From NCBI RefSeq assembly GCF_021134715.1, contig NC_060026.1, positions 11,957,001-12,021,000 of the forward strand: 64,000 nt of DNA. The letters are read 5' to 3'. Source of the DNA: Daphnia pulex (taxonomy: Eukaryota > Arthropoda > Branchiopoda > Diplostraca > Daphniidae). Positions 60,891-64,000 of the stretch are shown piece after piece. The notes below the pieces were generated by a model. That model ran no database searches. It was not told the DNA's origin and saw only the letters and a program-made list of their open reading frames with translations. The first letter of the stretch is position 1. Every line of letters begins with the position of its first letter. The translations under genes were made by a program, and so were the position numbers.

Positions 60891-63800
60891 TTATGTCTCC
60901 ATTTCATCGTCGTCGTCTTCTTCTTCTTCGTCATCTGACGCTTCATCCTCATCTTCGTCCGTATCTTCAACACTCTTAATAGCAGCAACGGTTCGCTTTT
61001 GAGCGGTACCGCCTAATGCTAAAAGGTACTGCAGGGTGTAGCGATTGTGTTGGCATAACTTGGAGATATCCTCAAACTTGCGACCCACCGTCTTCTGGAT
61101 GGATCGCAGGACCGAAACAGTGGAGGGTGTCCTTTTCTGCAGCACGGTGCCGTGTTCGTAGAGGATGGCAACGATCCACTTCAGATGGAATTCGATATGA
61201 GGCGAGGTGTCCATTTGATGGACGATGAAACTCAAAACGCGCTCGACGAACGAAGTGGACAGTGTCTGAACGACAACGGCAACTGAATCGGGAGGGATCG
61301 TCTCGTACACCTCTCTCGTCAACTTGGACTCGTTGAGTTTCAGAGCCATAACAAATGCGCGGCTGTAATCTTTCGACTTCAACATATTCCGGATAGTCTT
61401 AGGAGTGATGTCCTCTGACAGATCAAAAGGCTCGAAAACCAAGTTATTGTCGAGCGAGTAGACAAGTAATCCTTCGGTGGTCGTAGCCGCGAAAGCTCGT
61501 CCTAGAATACATAAAAACTTACAATTAAACTACTGTAACTTACAAAGTTGATCGTTAAATAAAAAATTTACCGTTTGGCGAAAATTGCAAATGTGAAACC
61601 CGCACTTCTGGCTTGAAGGATCGAGAAGCCATGTCCCCTGATCGAACGCCAGGGAGTCGTAGTGTCACTGGGCCATTACGGCTGTCTTCACGTTCCTCAA
61701 CCAAAGCCATATTGCCGAATTCCGTCATCTTCTTCCGATTAACGATGTCGTCCATAGCATCAAGAGACCGATTTTGTGTGATTTCGTATTTCTTAACCAA
61801 CATTTTCTCAGACACCTGGCGCCAAAAAATCAAAATGAATTTCTATCCAAATTATACGTCTCAACTCAAATAACAATACCTGATAGATGCAAATATTTTT
61901 AGACTGACCGGCAGCTAGAAGACACTGGCCGTCGGCCGTGTAGCAGAGTGTGTTGAAGGCTTTTCCTTGCAAATTTTTTTTTGCAGTAACCAAATCAGTG
62001 TCTCCTCTTCCACTTCCCAAATCGTTACGTCCTTCAATGGTCGATAATTGAGTACCCTGCATAACAAATTGACGTTAATGAAATATAAACGGGAAGGATT
62101 CATTATAAAGATACGTACTTGATGCGGATCAAAGATGGATATGTGTCCATCTAATGAAGCTACAGCCACTTGTTGGCCGTCAGGTCTAAAGCAAACTGCT
62201 AATCCATCAGATGTCAAGTTGATGGCCTCTCGAGTAAGAGAAGCGGCTGAAGACACAGCGTCCCAAATCCGCAAAGTTTTGTCCCACGACACACTGACCA
62301 ACAAACTGCTCAGTGGACTTGGACTAAAATTCAAACTGCTAACTGGTCCTTCATGGCCACTAAATAAAAATACCAACACTGTCAAGTCAATAAATGGCAA
62401 GATAAACTTCATTAAGGAAAAATTTTATACCTCAACACTTCCAGTAATCGGCCAGTTTGAAGAGACCAGAGGTAAACATCGAAAGTGTCTTGAGCGCCGG
62501 CTGCGACCAAGTCACCACTAACGTCAATAGATAAACAGGAAAACTGGGCGGGTTTGGGCGAAGTAAATGTCCTGAAATTTCGGTATCGAGCCATGTCGAA
62601 CGCCCTAACGGTGCCGTCCAACGAAGACGAGAGCAGGGCGCGACCCGTCTGAGTGAACGCCACACCAGTGACGGTTGAAGTGTGCTCAGTAAACGTCACG
62701 AAGGAAAATCCAGTATTCGTGTCCCACACTACATTATGAATGTAAAAAGAAATTAATATCAATCGGTTACTAATGACAAACAAAAGATATACCTTTGACT
62801 TTGGAATCTCGACCCCCAGTTGCCAAATAGGAACCGTCGGGAGAGTAGGCAACTGAACTCATTGTGTCAAAATGGCCCTGCTGCTTCATAACGTATGTCT
62901 CGCTCTGCCATTCCCACACCAAGAGTTGGCCCATATCGGCGCATCCGAGTGCAATCCAATCACCAGTTGGATTGACGGCTATGGAGCTGATGAGTTGCTT
63001 GGATATTTTCAGTGAATGGATGAGGTTGACTTCGGGCATCTCGTGCAGTAAAAAAGCGCCATGGCTGAAACCTGTGACTAACAATTTAGTGGACGGCATG
63101 TAGGCGGTCGAGGTCACAGTGATGTTGTATACTGAAACGCCTTTCTCTCCTTTGAATGAGTCTGCTAGAAAGTGTTTGCCCAGTCGCTTGTAGAAAAGAT
63201 TTTTTGATTCTGCCGTCTCTTCTTCTTTTTCTTCAACTTCTTTGGGTTCTTTACTGGGGTCCTCAGGATCCTCTTCAAAGTCATCCTCTTCCATTGGCTC
63301 AGAATCATTCATAGGTTTAAAAACTTTCTTCTTTTTATCTAAAGAGTAAATAACATTATTGAAAATTGTTTAAATGATTTAATTGATTGAAAATACCTTC
63401 AACTTTAATGAGATTTTCTATATCTTCACTGAATTCCCATGTAGAGACGGTTCCATTCTTGGCAACTGTGTAGGCATCCATGGAGTCCCGTTCAAAGAAG
63501 CAACCAACAATGGCATCAGTATTCCCACCCAAAAGAAACTTCTTGAAGTGCAAAATCTTATCTAAAGCGTAGACACGTACAGACATATCTTTGGAACCAG
63601 CCATCAGGAATCTAGAGTCTGAAGACCAATCGAGGCAGGTGGTTTCATCAAAGAAGCCATGGAAAACCCTTTCCAGTGTGAAGGGATTGTATTCCCTTTT
63701 GCTTCCAGGTGATCGGTAAACAAACACGGAATTCTCCTTTGTGAGTGCAAAGAATTTGCCATTGGGACTAAACTTGACTGCCAAAATAGGCCGATTGAAG

Positions 63801-64000
63801 CGGAATTTGTGTATGACAGTCTTACTGAGCAGGCTGATTACATCGGCTTCACCGTCTTCGTTAATAGCTATAAGAATTACACCATTGGGTGACAGCGCGA
63901 TGGCTGTGTAATTGTAGCGACTCTCAACTGACAGAGTTTCTGATTTGTTGTTTTTTAAATCGTAGACGGATATCTTGTTGCCAACAGGAGCGATGACACT
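60891..64000 (-). CDS. PWP2: PWP2 homologue, WD40 protein of the SSU processome (5' end cut)
   Basis: Minus-strand gene of at least seven exons in the window, 5' part beyond 64000. WD40 blades visible: TTCLDWSSDSRFLMAGSKDMSVRVYALD; SVAYSPDGSYLATGGRDSKVK; VTGVAFTQTGRALLSSSLDGTVRAFDMARYRNFRTF; SSLNFSPSPLSSLLVSVSWDKTLRIWDA. The C-terminal Utp12-type domain (residues from 61504 on: MLKSKDYSRAFVMALKLNE, PSTVSVLRSIQKTVGRKFEDIS) is typical of PWP2/UTP1 and its partners. The tail is very acidic (DEDEASDDEEEE). PWP2 is a scaffold of the UTP-B complex that binds the 5' ETS of pre-rRNA for 18S maturation in the nucleolus. An acidic insert near 63200-63300 separates the blades. Confidence 0.94.

Overview
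The window reads as arthropod nuclear DNA, most likely from a water flea (Daphnia or a close cladoceran). Introns are short (about 60-190 bases, GT-AG), gene density is high, housekeeping proteins look arthropod-like, and several secreted families are of a type I associate with Daphnia (C1q proteins with a small N-terminal Cys module, CUB-type proteins, C-type-lectin adhesion GPCRs). The species call is an inference. For most genes I rebuilt the exons by hand and checked that reading phases close: ferritin 2, the CUB gene, the F-box gene, the 208-residue secreted gene, DDX3, RpL8, SELENOT, the receptor kinase, RHBDD1 and the C1q gene.

Layout. 0-2 kb: two tandem cytosolic ferritin heavy-chain genes (minus strand), the first cut by the window edge, each with TATA box, initiator and a cap-proximal iron-responsive element. 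2-6.2 kb: no gene recognised. 6.2-8.4 kb: secreted CUB-type protein (plus). 9.0-10.1 kb: F-box protein with sugar-binding FBA domain (minus). 12.8-13.6 kb: small secreted protein (minus). 13.6-17.9 kb: A/T-tract-rich stretch without genes. 17.9-21.7 kb: DEAD-box helicase DDX3 (minus) with intronic C/D snoRNAs. 22.4-24.0 kb: ribosomal protein L8 (plus) with a snoRNA in each of three introns. 24.3-27.5 kb: Cullin-3 (minus). 28.5-29.4 kb: selenoprotein T (minus) with an in-frame UGA for selenocysteine. 30.0-32.8 kb: PDGFR/VEGFR-like receptor tyrosine kinase (plus). 33.8-34.5 kb: unknown secreted protein (plus). 34.8-35.8 kb: rhomboid protease RHBDD1/RHBDL4 (plus). From 36 kb to the end all recognised genes are on the minus strand: two tandem C-type-lectin adhesion GPCRs (36.1-46.3 kb), ataxin-10 (46.7-48.4 kb), ferroportin copy A (49.6-51.9 kb), a large coiled-coil C1q protein (53.3-56.3 kb), ferroportin copy B (57.6-59.9 kb) and PWP2 (60.9 kb, running off the end).

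Themes. Iron handling recurs: two ferritins (storage, with translational IREs) and two ferroportins (export) lie within 60 kb, each as a tandem pair. Protein quality control recurs too: the FBA F-box protein, Cullin-3, the ER rhomboid RHBDL4 and ER selenoprotein T. Ribosome production is served by RpL8, PWP2 and the rRNA-guide snoRNAs. The most notable observations are the UGA-selenocysteine codon that appears only after splicing (C-S-S-U), the paired ferritin IREs, a small Cys module shared with the same intron phase by two otherwise different secreted genes, recent homogenisation of the GPCR membrane domains beside divergent ectodomains, and a receptor kinase without activation-loop tyrosines. 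I saw no virus-derived element, CRISPR array or intact transposon.
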